This document shows, one piece after another, positions 8,484 to 15,779 of a DNA stretch of 64,000 nt. The DNA is taken from the NCBI RefSeq assembly GCF_002803515.1, contig NZ_PHQX01000001.1, forward strand, positions 2,480,001 to 2,544,000. Direction: 5' to 3'. This DNA is from Stenotrophomonas lactitubi (lineage in GTDB: Bacteria > Pseudomonadota > Gammaproteobacteria > Xanthomonadales > Xanthomonadaceae). The translations under genes and the position numbers were made by a program. Under the pieces are notes generated by a model that saw only the letters and a program-made list of their open reading frames with translations, was not told the origin of the DNA and made no database searches. Each line of letters opens with the position of its first letter. Position 1 is the stretch's first letter.

Positions 8484-8720
8484 CTCACTAACTCCCTTTG
8501 ACTCTCTACTTGTTGTTGGATACGCCTGTTGGGCGGCTGACAAGCAAGGGGGAAGCGAGGTGCATCGATGCAGCGGATCGGAACGATCTTGCTTCATCAG
8601 GCCACGATCCACGGTGACCTTGCCAAGCTCAGCGACTGCAACTTAACCCGACCAAAACGAAAAAGCAACTGGCAAAAACCTTTCACTGTCAACCCCAAAA
8701 ACACAACCATACTGGACAGC

Positions 8721-9206
8721 ATGGACCTCTCATTCATCTTGTATCTGCTAGCGGTCATTTTTGTCCTGATCGGCATCGCAGGCATCGTCCTGCCGGCCCT
8801 GCCGGGCATCCCGCTGGTCTTCGTCGGATTGGTACTTGCTGCGTGGGCAGATGGCTTCGTCCATGTCGGCTGGCCGACCCTGCTGATCCTCGGCGTACTG
8901 ACCGCGCTGTCGCTGCTGGTCGACGTGCTGGCGACCGTGGTTGGCGCCAAGCGCGTGGGCGCCAGCCGCAAAGCACTGTGGGGCACCTTCATCGGCAGCA
9001 TCGTGGGCCTGTTCTTCATGCCGATCGGCTTGTTCGCCGGGCCCTTGCTCGGCGCCCTGCTGGGCGAGTACTGGCATACCCGCGAGCTCGGCCGCTCGAC
9101 CAAGGTCGGGCTGGCCACGTGGTTCGGCATCCTGCTGGGCCTGGCGCTGAAGCTGGCGCTGGTGATCGCGATGCTGGGCCTGTTCGCCTTCGCCTGGTTC
9201 CTGTGA
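8721..9206 (+). CDS. DUF456 family membrane protein
   Basis: A 161-aa, highly hydrophobic protein with about five membrane segments. The N-terminal FVLIGIAGIVLPALPGIPLVF (Pro-Gly-rich) and the Gly-rich FIGSIVGLFFMPIGLFAGPL are typical of DUF456 proteins. The function of the family is unknown; the glycine-zipper-like segments suggest tight helix packing in the inner membrane. ATG 8721 is preferred because residues added by the longer frame are polar and lie in the cold-shock intergenic region. The ribosome site is weak (CTGGACAG). Confidence 0.8.
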   Translation: MDLSFILYLLAVIFVLIGIAGIVLPALPGIPLVFVGLVLAAWADGFVHVGWPTLLILGVLTALSLLVDVLATVVGAKRVGASRKALWGTFIGSIVGLFFMPIGLFAGPLLGALLGEYWHTRELGRSTKVGLATWFGILLGLALKLALVIAMLGLFAFAWFL

Positions 9207-9328
9207 GGCAGGCGGCCTTCACGCAGCGCGCACGCACACGCCGGGCATAAACCCGTGGGGCTGGCCGTTACCGGATGCAGCCGCCACACTGTCCCTCTTT
9301 CCGCATTCATTCCGAAGGGCCTGCTGCA

Positions 9329-10483
9329 ATGACCCTCTCTCCGTTGTTCCCCCGCCTTGCACCGCTGGCGTTGGCCCTGGCCAGCGCGCCACTGGCAGCG
9401 CAGGAATTCGCGCCCAGTGCCGAGGCGTCGCCGGCCGCCTGCGCAGCCATCACTACCGATGCGGCACGTCTGGCCTGCTACGACCGCCAGTTCGGGCGCA
9501 CGCCGCAGGCCACCGCCGAAGCTGATGCGGCCGCCGAAGCCGCAGCACAGGCACGCCGCGAGCAGCGCGACACCACGCGGGTAAGCCAGGGTGAAGAAAA
9601 ACTGCGCGAACGTGTCAGCGATCTGTTCCGTTCCGAAGCTCCAGACAGCGCCCTTGCCAATGCCGGCCGTGGTTCGCTGCTGGACAGCCGCTGGGAACTG
9701 GCCGAGGACTCCAAGTTGGGCCCGTTCCAGCTGCGTGCGTACAAGCCCGTGTACCTGCTGCCGGCCTTCTGGACCAGCGATCGCAACACCATGCCGCACT
9801 CGCCGAACCCGGCCAACAGCGTGACCACCCCGCAGGTGCTGGACAGTGCCGAGCTGAAATTCCAGATCAGCTTCAAGACCAAGATCGCCGAGAACCTGTT
9901 CGGCGACAACGGCGACATCTGGGCCGGCTACACCCAGAGTTCGCGCTGGCAGGCCTACAACGGCGAGGACTCGCGCCCGTTCCGCGAGACCAACTACGAG
10001 CCGGAAGTGATGATGGTGTTCCGCAACGGCTACTCGATCGGTGGCTGGCGTGGGCGGATGACCGGCATCAGCCTCAACCACCAGTCCAACGGCCGTGCCG
10101 ATCCGCTGTCGCGCAGCTGGAACCGGGTGATCCTGAATGTCGGCCTGGACCGCGAGAACTGGGCACTGGTGCTGCGTCCCTGGTACCGCATTCCCGAGAC
10201 CCGCAGCGACGACAACAACCCGGACATCGAGGACTACATGGGCCGCGGCGACGCGACCCTGACCTGGAACCACAAGGGTCACGAGGTCTCGTTGATGGCG
10301 CGTCACTCGTTGCGTACCGGTGACCGCTCGCACGGCGCCCTGCAGCTGGACTACGGCTTCCCGATCAGCAACCTGCTGCGCGGCCATGTGCAGATCTTCG
10401 ACGGCTATGGCGAAAGCCTGATCGACTACAACCACAAGGCGACCTATGTCGGCGTGGGCGTGTCGCTGCTGGAATGGTTCTGA
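9329..10483 (+). CDS. pldA: Outer-membrane phospholipase A
   Basis: A 384-aa protein with a signal peptide ending near PLAAQEF. The catalytic OMPLA motif NHQSNG carries the His and Ser of the Ser-His-Asn triad, with Asn in the following SRSWNRVIL. A Ca-dependent dimeric beta-barrel cleaves phospholipids and lysophospholipids in the outer leaflet. It is longer than E. coli PldA (289 aa) because of a roughly 100-residue N-terminal extension with an Ala/Glu/Arg helix (about 68-115). The barrel part begins near LLDSRWEL. The end overlaps arsC by one base (TGATG). Confidence 0.92.
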   Translation: MTLSPLFPRLAPLALALASAPLAAQEFAPSAEASPAACAAITTDAARLACYDRQFGRTPQATAEADAAAEAAAQARREQRDTTRVSQGEEKLRERVSDLFRSEAPDSALANAGRGSLLDSRWELAEDSKLGPFQLRAYKPVYLLPAFWTSDRNTMPHSPNPANSVTTPQVLDSAELKFQISFKTKIAENLFGDNGDIWAGYTQSSRWQAYNGEDSRPFRETNYEPEVMMVFRNGYSIGGWRGRMTGISLNHQSNGRADPLSRSWNRVILNVGLDRENWALVLRPWYRIPETRSDDNNPDIEDYMGRGDATLTWNHKGHEVSLMARHSLRTGDRSHGALQLDYGFPISNLLRGHVQIFDGYGESLIDYNHKATYVGVGVSLLEWF

Positions 10484-10824
10484 TGGAGGTGACCATCTGG
10501 CATAACCCCGCGTGCAGCAACTCGCGCGGGGCGCTCAAACTGATCCGCGACGCGGGTGTCGAACCGGTGGTGATCGAGTATCTGGGCAACCCACCCGACG
10601 TGGCCACGCTGCGCCAGGTGCTGGCCGAATCCGGCCTGACAGCGACCGAACTGGTGCGCAGCAAGGAACCCGAGTTCGCCGCACTGGGCCTGCAGGGAAG
10701 CGACGACGACGCCCTGCTGGCCGCGATGGCCACCCACCCACGGCTGATCAACCGCCCGGTAGTACGCACCGCCAAGGGCACCCGCCTGTGCCGGCCCCCG
10801 GAAACGGTGCTGGAGATCCTGTAA
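10483..10824 (+). CDS. arsC: Arsenate reductase (glutaredoxin type)
   Basis: A 113-aa ArsC. HNPACSNSRGAL carries the catalytic Cys (position 11) in the family's CxxS loop. LINRPVV and the downstream Arg-rich GTRLCRPPE give the oxyanion-binding arginines. The enzyme reduces arsenate to arsenite with glutathione and glutaredoxin, or belongs to the YffB-like relatives. The start is ATG 10483, overlapping the pldA stop by one base; an in-frame ATG at 10474 would overlap further. No arsR, arsB or acr3 is nearby, so the role may be housekeeping. Confidence 0.87.
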   Translation: MEVTIWHNPACSNSRGALKLIRDAGVEPVVIEYLGNPPDVATLRQVLAESGLTATELVRSKEPEFAALGLQGSDDDALLAAMATHPRLINRPVVRTAKGTRLCRPPETVLEIL

Positions 10825-10838
10825 CCCGCCCCGCTTTG

Positions 10839-10904
10839 GTAGAGCCGAGCCATGCTCGGCTGCGATCCGCGTGCTAAATGCAGTCGAGCATGGCTCGGCT
10901 CTAC
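10839..10904. repeat. SMAG/REP inverted pair
   Basis: GTAGAGCCGAGCCATGCTCGGC and its partner GTCGAGCATGGCTCGGCTCTAC face each other. It lies between convergent arsC and the GST gene and ends 8 nt from the GST stop. Confidence 0.88.
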
Positions 10905-10912
10905 AGAACGAT

Positions 10913-11548
10913 TTACCGCCAGTCGGTGATGCCTTCGCGGCGATAGACCTCGGCGAACGCCGGGCGCGCCTTCAGGCGGTCCGCATACGCCTTCAACACC
11001 GGCCAGTGGTCGCTGGGCGTGGGCATGTTGCGCGACCAGCGCATCAACATCACCAGCATGAAATCGACAACGCTCGGCGCATCGCCAAGCAGGTAGGGGC
11101 CGCCGCTCTGCAGGTGCGTGGCAACGTGCTGCCACGCCGCTTCCAGCTGCTGCCGCGCCATCGCACGCACGCCGTCGATGCACTCGCCACCCGCCGCTTC
11201 ATGCGCGTAGAACCAGGCGCGGTACGCCGGCTGCACGGTGTTGGCACACCAGAACATCCAACGATAGGCCTCGCCGCGTGCCGGCGTGCCGACGGCAGGC
11301 AACAACCCCGCCTGCGGATGACGGTCTGCCAGATACAGCGCGATCGCGGCCGCCTCGGTCAGCACCTGGCCGTCGATCAGCAGGGTCGGCACCTTGCCGG
11401 CCGGATTCAGGGCCAGGTAGTCGGCCGACTTGTGCTCGCGCGTGTCGAAATCGAGCAGCACCAGTTCGTGCTCGATACCCAGCTCGATCAGCAGCCAGTG
11501 CACCACCAGCGAGGCGGTGCTGGTGGAACCATACAAGGTGGTGCGCAT
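10913..11548 (-). CDS. Glutathione S-transferase family protein
   Basis: A 211-aa GST. The N-terminal thioredoxin-like domain has LYGSTSTASLVVHWLLIELG, NPAGKVPTLLIDG (with cis-Pro) and LTEAAAIALYLADRHP for glutathione binding. The C-terminal domain has GPYLLGDAPSVVDFMLVML. Its active-site Ser region and length resemble bacterial beta/nu-like GSTs. It is not a close copy of the GST at 2673. The start at 11548 gives a normal N-terminus. It is a single gene, and its substrate is unknown. Confidence 0.87.
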   Translation of the reverse strand: MRTTLYGSTSTASLVVHWLLIELGIEHELVLLDFDTREHKSADYLALNPAGKVPTLLIDGQVLTEAAAIALYLADRHPQAGLLPAVGTPARGEAYRWMFWCANTVQPAYRAWFYAHEAAGGECIDGVRAMARQQLEAAWQHVATHLQSGGPYLLGDAPSVVDFMLVMLMRWSRNMPTPSDHWPVLKAYADRLKARPAFAEVYRREGITDWR

Positions 11549-11601
11549 ATGACCGGTCCTGTGCGGGGAACGGCTGATTATGCGCGCTGTCACCGGCGTG
11601 G

Positions 11602-11946
11602 TCAGCCGCAGCTGCTCATGCAGGTATCACGACGCTCGCCGCAGCCCATCATCGGCGCCCGCAGCGTGCAGTCGTGCGCTTTCAATTCGCAGGAACGTCG
11701 CAGTTCCGGATGCTCGATGTCCTTGCAGCGCTTGTCCGGCGTTGGTGCCACCTGCTGCTCGCAACTGGACTGGCGGCTGCCGATCCCCTGGTCCTCGGCC
11801 ATGCAGCTGCGATAGCTGGCCTGGCATTGCATCTGGCACTGGGCACCGGCGCTGAAGCCGCCCCCACCGTCATACGACAAAGACGATGTACTGCATCCGG
11901 CAAGAACCAGCAGGCCGACAAAGCAAAGGCTGCGCAACAGGTTCAC
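11602..11946 (-). CDS. Cys-rich lipoprotein, first of a paralogous pair
   Basis: A 114-aa lipoprotein with signal FVGLLVLAGCST; the lipidated Cys is at about 18. The mature part carries CQMQCQASYRSCM, CEQQV, RCKDIEHPELRRSCELKAHDC and a C-terminal CGERRDTCMSSCG, about ten Cys that could form disulfides. The start is GTG 11946 with AAGGAG 7 nt upstream; no ATG fits. The function is unknown. The neighbour ending at 11961 has the same layout (lipobox, C-x3-C pairs, Cys near the end), so the two look like diverged duplicates in one transcript. Confidence 0.75.
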   Translation of the reverse strand: MNLLRSLCFVGLLVLAGCSTSSLSYDGGGGFSAGAQCQMQCQASYRSCMAEDQGIGSRQSSCEQQVAPTPDKRCKDIEHPELRRSCELKAHDCTLRAPMMGCGERRDTCMSSCG

Positions 11947-11960
11947 AGGACACTCCTTGT

Positions 11961-12377
11961 TCAATAGACCGGAAGACTGCCGGAAGAACGGGTTTCGCTT
12001 ACCGATCCGCCGCAATCGAGTACACACTGGGCCCGGGTCGCATCACAGGCGCGCGTATCGGCTGCAACGGCGCAGTACGCGCCGGCGCCACGTGCGCCCT
12101 CGCAACGATGCCGCATCTTTTCGTCAGCGATATCGCTGCACTTGTCGATGACACGTGCTTTGTCCGCCTGACAGCTCTGCTGCGCCGTTTCGGCCATCGA
12201 GCGCGCCTGACCCGCACATTGCAGATGCCGCTGTGCGCACCCTGCCGCACACACGCGGCCTGCCTCGCTGGTGGGTTGCTCCACGTAGTACTGCGGCGCG
12301 CAGCCCGCCAGCAACAGGATGGCAACTACAACAAGAACTGCACTTGTTCCTTGACGCACAAGCAGCTTCCCTTCCAT
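11961..12377 (-). CDS. Cys-rich lipoprotein, second of a paralogous pair
   Basis: A 138-aa lipoprotein; AVLVVVAILLLAGCAPQ is the signal with lipobox LAGC. Mature Cys pattern: CAAGCAQRHLQC, QSCQADKARVIDKC, RHRCEG, then CAVAADTRAC and CVLDCGG. I place the start at ATG 12377. GTG 12389 and GTG 12359 are both possible, and the latter has a GAAGGG site at good spacing. It runs 14 nt into the next lipoprotein gene's leader, so the pair is probably an operon. The function is unknown; envelope anchoring with disulfide folding is an inference. Confidence 0.68.
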   Translation of the reverse strand: MEGKLLVRQGTSAVLVVVAILLLAGCAPQYYVEQPTSEAGRVCAAGCAQRHLQCAGQARSMAETAQQSCQADKARVIDKCSDIADEKMRHRCEGARGAGAYCAVAADTRACDATRAQCVLDCGGSVSETRSSGSLPVY

Positions 12378-12425
12378 GGCAACGCGCACACCCTAGCAAA
12401 GCAGCGCCTGCGCATGCGTTAAACG

Positions 12426-12453
12426 AAAAACGGCGCCACCAGGGCGCCGTTCT
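12426..12453 (-). terminator. Rho-independent terminator of the fumarase gene
   Basis: On the minus strand AACGGCGCC CTGGT GGCGCCGTTTTTCG forms a stem with a T tract. It begins 34 nt past the fumarase stop. Confidence 0.85.
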
Positions 12454-12486
12454 GCAATCGGACAGGCGTGGACGACGCCGCGCCGA

Positions 12487-14004
12487 TCACTCCACCACGA
12501 CAGGAATCTTGCCGATGCGGGCCTGCCATTCGCGCGGGCCGGTCTTGTGCACCGACTCGCCGGTGGAATCGACGGCCACTGTCACCGGCATGTCTTCCAC
12601 GGTGAACTCGTAGATCGCTTCCATGCCCAGGTCGGCGAAGCCGACGACCTTGGCCGCCTTGATCGCCTTGGACACCAGGTAGGCCGAACCACCGACGGCC
12701 ATCAGGTAGGCCGACTTGTGCTTCTTGATCGCTTCGATCGCGGCCGGGCCGCGCTCGGCCTTGCCGACCATGCCCAGCAGGCCGGTTTCGCTCAGCACCT
12801 GTTCGGTGAACTTGTCCATGCGGGTGGCGGTGGTCGGACCGGCCGGGCCCACCACTTCGTCGCGCACCGGATCGACCGGACCGACGTAGTAGATGAAGCG
12901 ACCCTTGAGATCGACCGGCAGCTGCTCGCCCTTGTTGAGCATGTCGACCATGCGCTTGTGCGCGGCGTCGCGGCCGGTCAGCAGCTTGCCGTTGAGCAGC
13001 AGGGTCTGGCCCGGCTTCCAGTTGGCCACGTCTTCCGGGGTGATCGTGTCCAGGTCCACGCGGGTGCCCTTGGAGGCGTCATAGGTCAGCTTCGGCCAGT
13101 CTTCCAGCGACGGCGGGTCCAGCATCACCGGGCCACTGCCGTCCAGCGTGAAGTGCGCGTGGCGGGTGGCGGCGCAGTTCGGAATCAACGCCACCGGCAG
13201 GTTGGCCGCGTGGGTCGGGTAGTCATTGATCTTGATGTCGAGCACCGTGGTCAAACCACCCAGGCCCTGCGCACCGATGCCCAGCGCGTTGACCTTCTCG
13301 TACAGCTCCAGGCGCAGCTCTTCGATGCGGTTGGACGCACCGCGGGCCTGCAGCTCGGTGATATCGATCGGCTCCATCAGCGCTTCCTTGGCCAGCAGCA
13401 TCGCCTTCTCGGCGGTGCCACCGATGCCGATGCCGAGCATGCCCGGCGGGCACCAGCCTGCGCCCATGGTCGGCACGGTTTTCAGCACCCAGTCGACGAT
13501 CGAGTCGGACGGGTTGAGCATGGCGAACTTGGTCTTGGCTTCCGAACCACCGCCCTTGGCGGCGACGATCACCTCGACGGTGTTGCCCGGCACCACCTTG
13601 ACGTTGACCACGCCGGGGGTGTTGTCCTTGGTGTTGATGCGCTTGCCGGCCGGATCGGCCAGCACCGAAGCGCGCAGCTTGTTGTCCGGGTACAGGTAGG
13701 CGCGACGGATGCCCTCGTTGGCCATGTCCTCCACGCCCATGGTGGCGTCATCCCAGCGCACGTCCATGCCGATTTCCAGGAACACAGTGACGATGCCGGT
13801 GTCCTGGCAGATCGGCCGGTGGCCTTCGGCGCACATCCGCGAGTTGATCAGGATCTGCGCGATCGCCTCCTTCGCTGCCGGCGACTCCTCGCGCTCGTAG
13901 GCGGCGGCAAGGTTCTTGATGTAGTCGACCGGGTGGTAGTACGAGATGTACTGCAGCGCGTCGGCGACGGACTGGATGAGGTCTTCCTGCTTGATCGATG
14001 TCAC
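12487..14004 (-). CDS. Fumarate hydratase, class I (iron-sulfur)
   Basis: A 505-aa [4Fe-4S] fumarase of single-chain type, converting fumarate to malate in the TCA cycle. The N-terminal alpha domain has EAIAQILINSRMCAEGHRP and CQDTGIVTVF; a third conserved Cys is in HPVALIPNCAATRHAHF, so the three cluster ligands are present. The C-terminal beta domain has the swivel segment RDAAHKRM and GPTTATRMDKF. The length matches E. coli FumA/FumB (548 aa) somewhat loosely. It is a single gene with its own terminator. The class is O2-sensitive, so superoxide damage is expected; the sodA gene in the window fits such a cell. Confidence 0.94.
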   Translation of the reverse strand: MTSIKQEDLIQSVADALQYISYYHPVDYIKNLAAAYEREESPAAKEAIAQILINSRMCAEGHRPICQDTGIVTVFLEIGMDVRWDDATMGVEDMANEGIRRAYLYPDNKLRASVLADPAGKRINTKDNTPGVVNVKVVPGNTVEVIVAAKGGGSEAKTKFAMLNPSDSIVDWVLKTVPTMGAGWCPPGMLGIGIGGTAEKAMLLAKEALMEPIDITELQARGASNRIEELRLELYEKVNALGIGAQGLGGLTTVLDIKINDYPTHAANLPVALIPNCAATRHAHFTLDGSGPVMLDPPSLEDWPKLTYDASKGTRVDLDTITPEDVANWKPGQTLLLNGKLLTGRDAAHKRMVDMLNKGEQLPVDLKGRFIYYVGPVDPVRDEVVGPAGPTTATRMDKFTEQVLSETGLLGMVGKAERGPAAIEAIKKHKSAYLMAVGGSAYLVSKAIKAAKVVGFADLGMEAIYEFTVEDMPVTVAVDSTGESVHKTGPREWQARIGKIPVVVE

Positions 14005-14073
14005 GGATTGCTCGCTTGCTGAAGGCTGGCGGGGGTAATCCGCCCATTTTACCCCCTCCCTCGGCCGCGGGGT

Positions 14074-14096
14074 GGCAGTGCCGGCCGCCGGCCGGC
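14074..14096. repeat. SMAG/REP monomer
   Basis: GGCAGTGCCGGCCGCCGGCCGGC is a single GTAG-family arm with GCAG in place of GTAG. It stands alone between fumarase and the sigma-factor promoter. Confidence 0.7.
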
Positions 14097-14116
14097 AAGA
14101 TCTGAGCCCTGCCCTC

Positions 14117-14143
14117 TGTCACACCCGCGCCTGCCCCGGCGTC
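14117..14143 (+). promoter_or_regulatory. ECF41-type promoter
   Basis: TGTCACA (14117-14123), exactly 16 nt, then CGTC (14140-14143). This is the bipartite motif I recall for ECF41 autoregulated promoters. Transcription would begin near 14150-14153, at or just before the sigma gene ATG (14153), so the mRNA would be leaderless or nearly so. The positions are seen in sequence; use as a promoter is an inference. Confidence 0.75.
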
Positions 14144-14152
14144 CTTGCCCAT

Positions 14153-15052
14153 ATGAACGCCGAAACCGCCTTCCATACCCACCGCCCGCGCCTGATGGCG
14201 CTGGCCTACCGCCTGCTGGGCAGCCGCACCGACGCCGAAGACGTGGTCCAGGATGCCTGGCTGCGCTGGTCAGGCACCGATACGGCGGCCATCGTCGACC
14301 CCGAGGCCTGGCTGGTGACCACCACCACCCGCCTGGGCCTGGACCGGCTGCGCACGGCCAAGCGCGAACGCGCGCACTACGTGGGCCCGTGGCTGGCTGA
14401 ACCTCTGGCGATCACCCTCGAACCTGATCCGGCGCCCGGCCCGGCGCAGCTGCACGCGCTGGCCGACGATGTCTCGGTGGCCTTCCTGACCCTGCTCGAG
14501 CAGCTCGGCCCGGAAGAGCGCGCCGCGTTCCTGCTGAAGGAAGCCTTCGACCATGACTACCGCGAAATCGCCGATCTGATCGGCCACAGCGAGGCCAACT
14601 GCCGGCAGCTGGTGCACCGTGCCCGGCAGCGCCTGCAGGCGGGGCGGCCACGCTTCAACGCCGACGCCAGCCAGCACCGGCAACTGTTGGCGCGCTTCAT
14701 GGATGCCTCCCAGCGCGGTGACAGCGAAGCGATCCAGGCGCTGCTGCATGCCAATGCGCTGCTGGTCTCCGATGGCGGTGGCGTGGTTACCGCGGCGGTG
14801 CGTCCGCTGCTGGGCGCCGAGCGCATTGGCCGCCTGTACTGGGCGATCGCCCGCCGCGGCGCAGCGCATCCGGCACAGCTCGGCTACGTCAACGGCGAGC
14901 CGGCGATCCTGCGTTTCGAAGGCGACCACCTGCACTCGATCACCACCATCGAGGTGGTCGATGGCCGCATCGCCAATCTCTACAGCGTGCTGAATCCAGA
15001 AAAACTGCCTGCGGTTGTCACGCGCAGCGATGCTGCGGCGTCCTTGTACTGA
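14153..15052 (+). CDS. ECF41-group sigma factor (SigJ-like) with C-terminal SnoaL-like domain
   Basis: A 299-aa sigma factor. Region 2 includes HRPRLMALAYRLLGSRTDAEDVVQDAWLRW and the DNA-melting loop. Region 4 has LGPEERAAFLLKEAFDHDYREIADLIG and a helix-turn-helix NCRQLVHRARQRL (residues about 110-165). A fused NTF2/SnoaL-like domain follows (about 180-299) with the conserved DGGG (SDGGGVV) and a terminal NPEKL, both hallmarks of ECF41, where this domain controls the sigma factor in place of an anti-sigma. It is followed by an AhpD-like gene, the usual ECF41 partner, and preceded by an ECF41-type motif. The inducing signal is unknown. Confidence 0.92.
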   Translation: MNAETAFHTHRPRLMALAYRLLGSRTDAEDVVQDAWLRWSGTDTAAIVDPEAWLVTTTTRLGLDRLRTAKRERAHYVGPWLAEPLAITLEPDPAPGPAQLHALADDVSVAFLTLLEQLGPEERAAFLLKEAFDHDYREIADLIGHSEANCRQLVHRARQRLQAGRPRFNADASQHRQLLARFMDASQRGDSEAIQALLHANALLVSDGGGVVTAAVRPLLGAERIGRLYWAIARRGAAHPAQLGYVNGEPAILRFEGDHLHSITTIEVVDGRIANLYSVLNPEKLPAVVTRSDAAASLY

Positions 15053-15085
15053 AAGGCGGCCATGGTGGCCGCCGTGGAGCTGAAG

Positions 15086-15535
15086 ATGTCCAACCATGCC
15101 TCTCCCCGCGTTCCCTACACCCGCCTCGCAGCCGAAGCCTTCAAGGGTCTGCTGGCCACCAGCAAGGCGGTGCATGACAGTTCGATCGATCCGACCCTGA
15201 TGGAACTGGTGTTCCTGCGCGTCTCGCAGCTCAACGGCTGCGGCTACTGCATGGACATGCATGCCACCACGCTGCGCAAGGGCGGCATCGAACCGCGCAA
15301 GCTGGATACGCTGCCTGCCTGGCACGAAAGCCGCTTCTTCGACGACCGCGAGCGCGCGGCGCTGGGCTGGGCCGAGGCGCTGACCCGGTTGACCGACGGT
15401 GCACCGTCGCAGGCGACGTTCGATGCGTTGGCGCCGCACTTCGATGAGAAGGGCATCAGCGACCTGAGCATGGGTATCGCGGTGATCAATGCCTGGAACC
15501 GGTTGGGCGCCGGGCTGCTGCCGCCGCTGCCGTAA
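15086..15535 (+). CDS. AhpD-like carboxymuconolactone-decarboxylase-family protein
   Basis: A 149-aa helical protein. LRVSQLNGCGYCMDMHATTLRKGG carries the CxxC (CGYC) plus His of AhpD-like peroxidatic/disulfide chemistry. The family includes alkylhydroperoxidase D and carboxymuconolactone decarboxylase, but the ECF41-linked branch usually has unknown substrates. The start is ATG 15086 with GGAG 6 nt upstream. ATG 15062 (157 aa) is in frame behind AAAGG and 9 nt after the sigma stop, so the choice is uncertain. It is co-transcribed with the sigma gene and is its probable target. Confidence 0.85.
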   Translation: MSNHASPRVPYTRLAAEAFKGLLATSKAVHDSSIDPTLMELVFLRVSQLNGCGYCMDMHATTLRKGGIEPRKLDTLPAWHESRFFDDRERAALGWAEALTRLTDGAPSQATFDALAPHFDEKGISDLSMGIAVINAWNRLGAGLLPPLP

Positions 15536-15574
15536 AAGGGGGCCAGCCGGCTGGGTCAGGTTCCTGCAGCTGTT

Positions 15575-15718
15575 GGTAGGTGTCGACCTTGGTCGACACA
15601 GTAGATCCACGCCATGCGTGGATGGAGGTGGGTCGGCCCCCTTCGCACTGCGAAGGGCTCTGACCCGATGTGGGTCGCTGGGGTCAGAGCCCTTTGCCGC
15701 GCAAAGGGATCTGACCCC
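15575..15718. repeat. Repeat cluster: two SMAG arms and two GGGTC hairpins
   Basis: 15575-15600 (GTAGGTGTCGACC..GGTCGACAC) and 15601-15623 (GTAGATCCACGC..GCGTGGAT) are SMAG monomers head-to-tail. 15630-15668 and 15678-15718 are two hairpins of another repeat type, GGGTCGGCCCCCTTCGC../..CTGACCC and GGGGTCAGAGCCCTTTGC../..CTGACCCC. No gene is seen in the 244-nt gap; the exporter start follows at 15780. Confidence 0.8.
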
Positions 15719-15779
15719 GGTGTCAGCCACACGGCTGCGCTGACCCCACCTGCACGTATCAGGCGCGCACAATAGCGGC

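Noticed and set aside
8687..8692. TTGACA on the minus strand as the cold-shock promoter
   Set aside because: No -10 box of good fit lies at 16-18 nt; kept only as a remark in the gene entry.
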